Assembly (NCBI GenBank): GCA_016935555.1
Contig: JAFGQR010000105.1
Location: forward strand, 1 to 53,394
Direction: 5' to 3'
DNA: 53,394 bases
DNA from: Verrucomicrobiota bacterium
Lineage (GTDB): Bacteria > Verrucomicrobiota > Verrucomicrobiia > Limisphaerales > JAFGQR01
The notes under the pieces are model-generated. The model worked only from the letters and a program-made list of their open reading frames with translations, did not search any database and was not told where the DNA came from. This document shows positions 6,922 through 14,050 of this stretch, in pieces. Each line of letters opens with the position of its first letter. The stretch's first letter is position 1. A program made the position numbers and the translations under genes.

Positions 6922-8238
6922 ATGCAGCGCGTTTCCATCGGATGCGGCCTGCTGCTGGCGGTGGCGGCCACGGCTGCCACGCCGGCGGGCTGGTCGTTGT
7001 CCGGGCAATACTGGGCGACCCGCAAGCCCAACCTGATCCTGGTCCTGGCCGACGCGGTGGGCTGCGATCAGCTCGGCGGCTATGGCGCGACGGACGGCCG
7101 GACACCCCACCTGGACCGGCTGGCCGCCGAGGGCATGCGTTTCACGCAGGCTTACACAGGCAGCCCCGACAACCCGACCTCCCGCGCCTGCCTGCTGACC
7201 GGACGCCACGCCGGCGCCTGGCCGGCCGCCGGCGCCGGCGAATTCCAGCTGCCTGCCGATGCGGTCACCGTGGGCGCGCTGCTTCGAGCGGCCGGTTACG
7301 TCACCGGCGTTCTGGGCGTGTGGGGGATCGGAACGCCCGCCTCGGCCAGCATCCCCCCCCGACAAGGTTTCGACGAGTGGCTGGGCTACTTGAGCCTCCG
7401 GCACGCCGAGGATTTTTATCCGACGCAACTCTGGCGCAATGCCGACCTGCTAATGCTCGAAAAAAACTTCTACCATTACCGAGGCTTGCCCGCCACCGAC
7501 CTGATCATCCAGGCCGCCACCAACTTCGTGCGCGTCAACAAATTCAAGCCCTTCTTCCTTTACCTCGCCTACCCCCCCTTGTCGCCCAGCCCTGCCCCCT
7601 CCCCGCGGCCTCAGGCGGCCACGCTCCAGCGCCTCGACGCGGACGTGGGCAGGCTGTTGGCGGAAGTGGGGCGGTTGAACCTCTCCAACCACACCCTGGT
7701 GGTGTTCACCAGCACCGCCTTGCCCCCACCTCCCGGCCAGCGTCCCCACGCGCCATGGCCTCATGCCGCCGAACTCTCGGAGGCGCGCCTGCGAGTGCCG
7801 CTGATGGCGCGCTGGCCCGGCAAGATCCCACCCGGCACCGCCAGTGACCGGGTGGTTGCCTTCTGGGATTTCCTGCCCACAGCCCTCGATCTCGCGCAGC
7901 CGGAGGCGTCGCGCGCCCCGCGGCCGTCGCCGGTCGCGCCGCCGGCGGGCAGCTGCGGCATTTCGGTGCTGCCGACGCTGCTGGGCCGTCCGCAGACCAA
8001 TGCGCCCGGGTTCCTGTATTGGGAATCGCACCGGCACGGGCTGGCCCAGGCGGCGCGATGGGGCGATTGGAAGGCCATCCGGGACGCGCCCGCATCTGCC
8101 CTGCGCCTCTACCAGGTGCGGTCGGATCCGGGCGAAGCCACCAACCTGGCTCCCCAATACCCCGGGATCGCCGCCCGCCTCGCCACCACGCTCGATCAGA
8201 CGCGCCCGCAGGCCGTCCGCGGACGTTCCCCGAACTGA
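6922..8238 (+). CDS. Sulfatase-fold protein lacking catalytic residues (probable pseudoenzyme)
   Basis: A 438-residue secreted alkaline-phosphatase-superfamily protein with clear arylsulfatase architecture: signal peptide, NLILVLAD start of the core at about 37, GRTPHLDRLAAEG at about 60, TGRH at 93-96 and RQGFDEW at about 148. Every catalytic position I can align has changed. The metal-binding Asp pair is DA (44-45). The C-x-P-S-R formylglycine motif reads NPTSR, with N84 where Cys or Ser is required. G-K-W-H-L-G reads GVWGIG (132-137), losing Lys and His. The DN of the FTSDNG motif is TA (265-266). The frame is intact, so it is a maintained non-catalytic member rather than an obvious wreck. 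Start at ATG 6922 gives a signal peptide. It is followed after 7 bases by the HExxH gene, probably one operon. Confidence 0.8.
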   Translation: MQRVSIGCGLLLAVAATAATPAGWSLSGQYWATRKPNLILVLADAVGCDQLGGYGATDGRTPHLDRLAAEGMRFTQAYTGSPDNPTSRACLLTGRHAGAWPAAGAGEFQLPADAVTVGALLRAAGYVTGVLGVWGIGTPASASIPPRQGFDEWLGYLSLRHAEDFYPTQLWRNADLLMLEKNFYHYRGLPATDLIIQAATNFVRVNKFKPFFLYLAYPPLSPSPAPSPRPQAATLQRLDADVGRLLAEVGRLNLSNHTLVVFTSTALPPPPGQRPHAPWPHAAELSEARLRVPLMARWPGKIPPGTASDRVVAFWDFLPTALDLAQPEASRAPRPSPVAPPAGSCGISVLPTLLGRPQTNAPGFLYWESHRHGLAQAARWGDWKAIRDAPASALRLYQVRSDPGEATNLAPQYPGIAARLATTLDQTRPQAVRGRSPN

Positions 8239-8245
8239 CGCGCCC

Positions 8246-8857
8246 ATGCGCATCCGCTACAATCGGCGCACCGCCACCAAGATCAAACACGGGCGCGTCC
8301 AGCCCCGGAACCGTCACCTCCCCACGGGGCTGCTCGGCTACGTGATTGATCGCGAATCCCCCGGACGCGGCTGCCGGCACGTGCTCAGCAAGCGGGATCT
8401 GCTTGCGTTTATCGACTTGCTGCCGGATTGGAACCGGCTCTCGCAACGCCTCGAACGCATCGTGCTGGCAGGCGACGCGACGCTTGACGGTCATTATGCC
8501 TTCTACCACCGGGAGGAAACGGGCGCGATCTTCCTGCACGCCTGGCAAAACGACCTGTGGACCGAGTTCGACGCGGACCATTTCGAGTCGCACCGGGGCC
8601 TGTTCGAGCGGTTGGGCGTGTGCAGCGACCGGACCCGGGACGGGGTGCTGTGCCGGTTCACGGAACGGCAGGCGCGCGCGTTCATGCTGCTTCATGTGTT
8701 CCTGCACGAGTTGGGACATCATGAGGACCGCCTTCAGCAGCCCCACCGCAAATCCACCAGTGGCGAAGACTACGCCGAACAGTTCGCCGCCCGCCGCTTC
8801 GAGGCGCTCTGGCCCCATTACGTGCGCGTGTTTGGCGACCCCAGACGAAGCGGGTGA
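8246..8857 (+). CDS. HExxH-type putative zinc metalloprotein
   Basis: A 203-residue protein without a signal peptide or membrane segment. It has a zinc-protease-like motif HELGHH at 154-159, and a nearby SGEDYAEQFA (172-181) could supply the third, glutamate ligand as in gluzincins. The N-terminal half is basic and unfamiliar (RIRYNRRTATKIKHGRV). I cannot assign a family; proteolytic activity is inferred only from the motif. The gene begins 7 bases after the sulfatase-fold gene, so the two are likely co-transcribed. It ends 138 bases before a convergent minus-strand gene. Confidence 0.65.
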   Translation: MRIRYNRRTATKIKHGRVQPRNRHLPTGLLGYVIDRESPGRGCRHVLSKRDLLAFIDLLPDWNRLSQRLERIVLAGDATLDGHYAFYHREETGAIFLHAWQNDLWTEFDADHFESHRGLFERLGVCSDRTRDGVLCRFTERQARAFMLLHVFLHELGHHEDRLQQPHRKSTSGEDYAEQFAARRFEALWPHYVRVFGDPRRSG

Positions 8858-8995
8858 CGGGGCAGAGCAGTCGCGGGTCGGGGTCGGACCCGAGCAAGTG
8901 TCTTGGGGTCAGCGAGAAGGGATCGCCGTGATCGTTCAGGAGGCGTCAAGTCCGCCTCGGCCCCATTGGCGCGCCCATGGCGCCTTGCGGCCCCT

Positions 8996-11002
8996 TCAGG
9001 GCAGGGGATCGAGCTTCAGATAATCCAGGCCGGCCATGAAGGACTTGAGTGCCCTGTCGTTGGCCCCCGCGATTTCCAGGCGGAACCGGTGCTCGCCAGC
9101 CGACAGGTCGTGGGTGCCGAGGTTCACCGGGCCGGAGGGCACCACGGCCGGATTGTAGAGATCCAACGGTTGGCCCAGCTTCCGGCCATCCAGCGCGACC
9201 TGCACGATGGCGTAATCGCGCGCCTTGGTGAACGCCGCGGTGAGGGCGTAGCGGCCGGCTTCAGCCACCGGCATCGCCACCTCGAGGATGTCCCCGGGTG
9301 TAGCGCCCGTCCACCACAGGTGCGCGTCGCGGCTCCATTGGCCTCCGTGCGCGCTGAGTTCCTGGGTGCGGGCATGGCCGGCGGATTTCCGCAGCACCTT
9401 CAATTGTTCGCCTTCGAGCGCGCCTTTGACGACAAACGGCCGGATGTCGGTCCAGTATCCGACGCGTTCGGCGACGGGCGCCGGCGCATAGGGATCCTGG
9501 CTGCCGGCGGCGGCGTACCAATAGACGGTGCAGGCGTAGAGGGTGGGGCGTTGATTGGGGAAATACTTTTCGATGGCGCCTTCGAAGGAATGCTGGAAGG
9601 GGATGTTGTCGGTCACGTGCCAGCGGTTCACACACACGTGCCCCTTGTTGTTCATGGAGATCGTCTGGTTGTGATAGGCGTGGGTAAACAGCGAAGGGTT
9701 GCACCACGCATAGCCGAAGTAATCCTCCGAACCCGTCCCGATCGTCGACGGGAATTTCTCGCCGTCGACGAAGAATTTCTCGTCGCCTTCCCCCCACCAG
9801 CTGCCGCGCGGATTCCACACGTGGAGCATCACGCCGAGGAACCGCCCCCGGCCGGTGGTCTTGAGCAGCGTCCAGTCGATCGCCCGCTCGGGTTCCGTCG
9901 GCAGGAAGGCGTCCCGATGCCACTTGGTGTGGAAGCGGCCCAGGGCGCCGAGGTCGCCCGCGACGGGCGCACTGAGGATTTCGAGGGTGACGCGGCGGGG
10001 TTCTGTGCCTTCGTTGAGCAGGGTGAGCTCGGCGCTCTTCGCAAAGGGCATGTTCCAGTTGCAATACCACCATCCATCCCGGGTCAGCCCGCTGGGCAGC
10101 GACTGATACCCGTTGGCCCCAGCCGCCGTGCCGAAAAAATCCCCCAACGGCGCCCACACGCTCGGCGCAGCCTCGCCATCCCAGCGGATCTGCAGTGTCA
10201 CCTCGCGCAGCATCTCGCGATCCTGCGGCGACGGCGGCAGATCCACCCGCGCGCGAATGCTTCGAAACGCCGCCGGGCCGGCCCAGTCGGCTTTCACCGG
10301 CTTGCCGGGTTCGAGCACGACATCGCTGCGATGGGCGGTGGCGCCGGGCAGTTCGAGCGGACCGCAGGCGGCCAGGGTCCGGTTGGCGGCGTCGAGCGCG
10401 GCGTGTTCGTCCGGGGTGAGCTTGCGTTTGAAGGTGGGCAATTGCGTGCCCTTGGGGTAGGTGGTGACCACGAACTGGTAATAGGCGCCCCAGCCCTTTT
10501 CGGCGACGATCTTGCACGATGTCTGGTAGGGGATGGGCGTGTAGTTGTTCCAGCCCCTGGCCACCGTGTGCACCAGCGCCGCCCGCGTGAAGGGCTCGTG
10601 TTTCCCGTCGAAATACCCGAGGAACGGCAGATCCACCGCCGGCGTCTCCGCCCCGTCCAGGTACATCCTCACCCTGCCCTGCTCCGGACGCGCCGACCAC
10701 ATGCGCCAGATGCACCCCGGCCCTTCCATCTCGGCGAACACCTGCAGGTCGCCTTCACGCCGAATCACCCCCCCGCCGTCCCCGTTCGCATCCCATGTCT
10801 CGTACTTGCCCGTGGCGGGGTTGTATCGGCTGGCGCGGTCGTAGCTGGACCATTGCTGACAGCGCTCGCCCTCGGGCGGCAGCTGGGCGAGGCGCTCGAG
10901 GTCGGTGAGGCGTTTGACGAGATCGACATAGGTGAGCGGGTCGGCGGCGCCGGCGTGCAGTGAAGCCGCCAAAACCGCCCCCCACAGCAGGCTGGATTTC
11001 AT
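8996..11002 (-). CDS. Secreted GH172 (DUF2961) glycoside hydrolase-like protein
   Basis: A 668-residue secreted protein of the DUF2961 family, now GH172, whose characterised members act on fructofuranosides or arabinofuranosides. After a signal peptide (about 1-20) the jelly-roll domain begins with WSSYDRASRYNP at about 51. The two conserved acidic residues expected for catalysis are probably E408 (GEGDEKF) and E426 (GSEDYFG). A C-terminal beta-sandwich (about 550-668) ends in GLDYLKLDPLP and resembles a carbohydrate-binding appendage. Start at ATG 11000-11002 gives the signal peptide. It follows the (a/a)6-barrel gene by 44 bases on the same strand, so they form a carbohydrate-degrading operon. 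The glycan is not known. Confidence 0.85.
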   Translation of the reverse strand: MKSSLLWGAVLAASLHAGAADPLTYVDLVKRLTDLERLAQLPPEGERCQQWSSYDRASRYNPATGKYETWDANGDGGGVIRREGDLQVFAEMEGPGCIWRMWSARPEQGRVRMYLDGAETPAVDLPFLGYFDGKHEPFTRAALVHTVARGWNNYTPIPYQTSCKIVAEKGWGAYYQFVVTTYPKGTQLPTFKRKLTPDEHAALDAANRTLAACGPLELPGATAHRSDVVLEPGKPVKADWAGPAAFRSIRARVDLPPSPQDREMLREVTLQIRWDGEAAPSVWAPLGDFFGTAAGANGYQSLPSGLTRDGWWYCNWNMPFAKSAELTLLNEGTEPRRVTLEILSAPVAGDLGALGRFHTKWHRDAFLPTEPERAIDWTLLKTTGRGRFLGVMLHVWNPRGSWWGEGDEKFFVDGEKFPSTIGTGSEDYFGYAWCNPSLFTHAYHNQTISMNNKGHVCVNRWHVTDNIPFQHSFEGAIEKYFPNQRPTLYACTVYWYAAAGSQDPYAPAPVAERVGYWTDIRPFVVKGALEGEQLKVLRKSAGHARTQELSAHGGQWSRDAHLWWTGATPGDILEVAMPVAEAGRYALTAAFTKARDYAIVQVALDGRKLGQPLDLYNPAVVPSGPVNLGTHDLSAGEHRFRLEIAGANDRALKSFMAGLDYLKLDPLP

Positions 11003-11046
11003 AAGCGTGATGGCATTCGAATTGGGTTGTGGTTTTGCAACAAAGA

Positions 11047-13674
11047 TCACCCGCGGCCGGCAAGCCGGACCGTCTTCTTGACGGTCCCGTCCGTCGGCAA
11101 GGCCACCGCGCCCGGCTCCGCCGCCCACGGCCCGAGATGCCAGAGAATCCTCGCGGGCGGAGTGCGGCGCGGCGGCGTCAGATGCAGGACGCCGCTGCGG
11201 CCGTCTCTGGCGACGGTGAACTCGAGGCTCAGGGGGCCGAACTCGGTCGCGATCCCGTGCATCCGCGTCACGGCCCCGGGGCGGGCCCACGCTGCGGGGA
11301 AACCCTGGAAGAGGTGCAATTCGTTGCCGCGTTCGAGCGCGAGGCAATGGCGCACGAGCCTGATGAACTCCGCGCTGGCCCAGTTGTGGGGCATGTCGCC
11401 CACCCTCGCGTCGCCCTGTCCCTGGGGCATGTGTTCCTCCCGCCAGCACAGCAGCGGCGACGCGTGGTTGCCGAAAGCGTATAACGTTCGCGCCGCCTTG
11501 CCGCCATCCCCCACCCAGAGCCACGCGTGCGCGTAGAACGAGCCGAAATAACTCCACAGCCCGTTCTTCAGCCAGCCCGTGTCCGCCACCAGCCCCTCCT
11601 GCTCCGCGGCCCGCAGCATCGCCAGGTTCCCGCGCACCAGCGGATCGCCGTCCGGGAACACCTGCCCCGGATACACCGCGTGCAGAAACGCCCACTGCGC
11701 CTTCTGCGGCGGGATGTCACCGCCCTTCGCCATGCGGATCGGCAGGTGGCGATTGCCGTGCCCGTCGGTTTTCATGTCGCGTTGCGCCGCCCGGCGGAAC
11801 GTCGCGTACAAATCGTCATAGCCCTTGCGCCACGCGTCGGCCTGCGCGGTGTTGCCCAGCCAGGCGGCCGCCTCCACCGCGGCGCGCAGCCCGGCCAGGG
11901 TCCAGTAAACGTTCGTGTATTCCGGCACCTTCTCGGCAAGGCCGCCGTCGCTGAACCCGTCCGGCACCAGCCCTTCGTTGGGCGCCCCCCGGGCGGGCAG
12001 CGCCCGCATGGCTTCGATGGCCGCCACGCCTCGTTCCACCCTGGGCCACACGCCACGCAGCCACGCCGGGTCGCCCGTGAGGCGCGCGTGCCGCGTGACC
12101 GCCCACAGCGCAATGCCGGTCTCCTTCCAGTGGCCGTCGATCAGCATGAAACTGCCGTCGGCGCGCTGGAACTTCATGAGATAGTCAATGCCGGCGCGCG
12201 TTTCCTTCTCGCGGCCCAGGTAGGTGACGGCTTCCAGCAGGAACGCGCCGTCCACCACCCACAAGCCGCGATAACACGTCGGCCCCACCTGGAAGGCCGG
12301 CAGCCCCTGCTTGATCTCGCGCGCCTGGTAAATGTTCCGGACCGACGCGTCCAGCAGCGCCTGCACCGCCGCGTCCGGCACCCCCAAACGGCCATAGGGC
12401 AGATCCGCCTCCGCCCAATACCTCTCCGCCGCCCGACGCGCCGACGCCGCCTCGGCCAGCGTCTGCGGAAACGGGGCCGGGTGGTCGCCGCGGGCAACGC
12501 CGAACGCCAGCGTGATCTCGGCCCGGGGCGCCAGCGTGATCGCCGAAAACACCGGGCGCCCCCGGACGTCAGTCGTCGTCCAATCGGCAGTGTAAAACAC
12601 CCGCGTGCCGTCGCCCACGCGCGCGATGCGGTGCATCGGGTCCGGCCAGACATCCTCCGCGGCCTCGAGGAGCAGCCGCGGGGTGACCTTGACTGCCGCC
12701 CCGGTGGGGTTGCGCAGCGTCACCCGCAGCACGTCGTGCCGTGGCGCCTGGCCTGTCAGGAGCTTGTCCGCGCCGCACGCAAACCGCAGCAGCGGCACCT
12801 TGGGAAACGGGCCGCCCCGCACCACCGTGTCGGGGGGGGGCGCTTCGGCGGCGCGGAACACCCAGAGCAGGTTGAGGATGGTGTTTTTGTCGGGCGACTC
12901 CGGCGCGGCAGTGACCGCCAGGTCGATCCAGCCGTCCTGGTTTTCGTCCTGGATGTCGAGCGGGTAGGCCCGCGGCACGTTGTGACCGCCCTCCTTCACC
13001 GGGTCGACGATCTGGCGGGACTTGCCTTCGAGGCTCAACGTGAGCACGCGGGCTCCGGGGCCGGGGTGGTGGCCTTCGCAAATCCCAAACACCACCGTGA
13101 ACCGCTCGCCCCGCGCGGCCGGAAACCGGTATTCGATCGGCCCGTTCCAGCCGATGGCCACGTGACGGAAATCCGGGTCGCATGGCGGCTTCGGATTCGC
13201 CCATCCGCGCTGGCCCGAGTTGGCCCCGACGCGCCGAAGCACCAGGGCGGGTTGTTCCACCGCCTTCTTCGGGGACAGCGGCGGCGCGACCGCAAACGCC
13301 TCTTCCACGATCTCGATCGGCCCCGCCTGTTTATAGGTGCGCACGATGGGGATGCGCGGCGACACCAGTTCCTGCCTCGTCCAGGTGACGGGCTGAACCA
13401 GGCCGAAGGTGATCTTGGTTCCAAAGCCGGCATAGCCCCCCGGATAGTCGTACAGCAACCCGCCGTCCTTCGCCACGAGCGTCTTCTGGGCGTCGTCCGG
13501 CAGGCCAATCGCGGTCTGCCACTGCGGCGGGGCGTAGCGATGGTCGAGCGTGAACTCGTCGGGAGCCGGCGTCGGCGCGGCAGCGGCCAGGCCGTGTGTC
13601 ATCGCGTGGAGCAGGCAGGCGCACAGGAGGAAGCGTGCGGAGGAGCGGGTTGGAGGGGAATGCATCACAGTCAT
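11047..13674 (-). CDS. Secreted (alpha/alpha)6-barrel glycoside hydrolase-like protein
   Basis: An 875-residue secreted protein. A signal peptide (about 1-33) precedes a beta-rich N-terminal region with an EF-hand-like IQDENQDGWIDLA (about 250-262), as in integrin-type repeats. From about 430 a helical region follows with the features of a six-hairpin glycosidase barrel: YRGLWVVDGAFLLEA, KFQRADGSF, and PHNWASAEFIRLV near the end. A C-terminal beta domain closes the protein. The specific family and substrate are not clear; amylase-related and trehalase-like families share this fold. Start may be ATG 13674 or, three codons in, 13665. It is the upstream gene of the GH172 operon. Confidence 0.75.
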   Translation of the reverse strand: MTVMHSPPTRSSARFLLCACLLHAMTHGLAAAAPTPAPDEFTLDHRYAPPQWQTAIGLPDDAQKTLVAKDGGLLYDYPGGYAGFGTKITFGLVQPVTWTRQELVSPRIPIVRTYKQAGPIEIVEEAFAVAPPLSPKKAVEQPALVLRRVGANSGQRGWANPKPPCDPDFRHVAIGWNGPIEYRFPAARGERFTVVFGICEGHHPGPGARVLTLSLEGKSRQIVDPVKEGGHNVPRAYPLDIQDENQDGWIDLAVTAAPESPDKNTILNLLWVFRAAEAPPPDTVVRGGPFPKVPLLRFACGADKLLTGQAPRHDVLRVTLRNPTGAAVKVTPRLLLEAAEDVWPDPMHRIARVGDGTRVFYTADWTTTDVRGRPVFSAITLAPRAEITLAFGVARGDHPAPFPQTLAEAASARRAAERYWAEADLPYGRLGVPDAAVQALLDASVRNIYQAREIKQGLPAFQVGPTCYRGLWVVDGAFLLEAVTYLGREKETRAGIDYLMKFQRADGSFMLIDGHWKETGIALWAVTRHARLTGDPAWLRGVWPRVERGVAAIEAMRALPARGAPNEGLVPDGFSDGGLAEKVPEYTNVYWTLAGLRAAVEAAAWLGNTAQADAWRKGYDDLYATFRRAAQRDMKTDGHGNRHLPIRMAKGGDIPPQKAQWAFLHAVYPGQVFPDGDPLVRGNLAMLRAAEQEGLVADTGWLKNGLWSYFGSFYAHAWLWVGDGGKAARTLYAFGNHASPLLCWREEHMPQGQGDARVGDMPHNWASAEFIRLVRHCLALERGNELHLFQGFPAAWARPGAVTRMHGIATEFGPLSLEFTVARDGRSGVLHLTPPRRTPPARILWHLGPWAAEPGAVALPTDGTVKKTVRLAGRG

Positions 13675-13804
13675 AAGAAGGAACACTTGGGAGGACAGGT
13701 TCGGGCGGTCACGCCCCCGTTTTAGAACGGTTGTTGCGCCGACCGCAAGCGGATTGAGCGGGGGCTGGTGGCGGTCGCGCACCTCAGCTTTTTCCGGATC
13801 AGCC

Positions 13805-13921
13805 TCGTAATCGTAATCCTAATCGTAATCCTAATTGAACGACAAGGCTGCCTGGTACACTTCCAATTTCTCGTGATCGAATAGCCGGTTCAGCCGATTA
13901 CGATTAGGATTAGGATTACGA
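13805..13921 (-). mobile_element. Small element: inverted 6-bp arrays around a truncated four-helix-bundle gene start
   Basis: The left arm at 13805-13834 is five hexamers (TCGTAA or TCCTAA). The right arm at 13896-13921 is four hexamers (GATTAC or GATTAG), the inverse of the left. Between them, on the minus strand, lies only the start of a four-helix-bundle (S23/Avd-like) gene. A second element of the same design is at 19867-20049. It sits in the 376-base gap between the glycosidase operon and the acetate kinase fusion, which otherwise holds nothing recognisable. Confidence 0.6.
13831..13881 (-). pseudogene. N-terminal remnant of a four-helix-bundle (S23-like) protein
   Basis: On the minus strand the sequence reads FDHEKLEVYQAALSFN and then a TAG formed where the flanking hexamer array begins. 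F-x-HEKL-x-VY-x-A is the typical start of the four-helix-bundle family found in 23S rRNA intervening sequences and related to the Avd accessory protein of diversity-generating retroelements. The normal length is about 120 residues, so more than 100 are missing. No ATG is adjacent. Confidence 0.55.
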
Positions 13922-14050
13922 AAAGCCAGAAGGAAGAATCTGAGATGCGCACTGCGGAGCGGTCGCGCACCCTTGCGTCGAGGGGGGCAGCGTTCCGGGT
14001 TGCGCCCGGCCCGGTCATGGCGCAGGATGTCCCGGAAAACCGAACCGGCC

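Noticed and set aside
6922-8238. Active arylsulfatase
   Set aside because: The formylglycine residue and the metal- and substrate-binding residues I could align are replaced.
8858-8995. Terminator between the convergent HExxH and GH172 genes
   Set aside because: Short GC-rich hairpins such as GAGGCG/CGCCTC exist, but none is followed by a T-run, so I could not call one.
8903-13725. Long forward frames opposite the GH172 and barrel-glycosidase genes
   Set aside because: They mirror real minus-strand genes and give Arg/Pro/Gly-rich low-complexity proteins without motifs.
13805-13921. Telomere-like or simple microsatellite repeat
   Set aside because: The units are inverted on the two sides and enclose a recognisable gene start, which a plain microsatellite would not explain.
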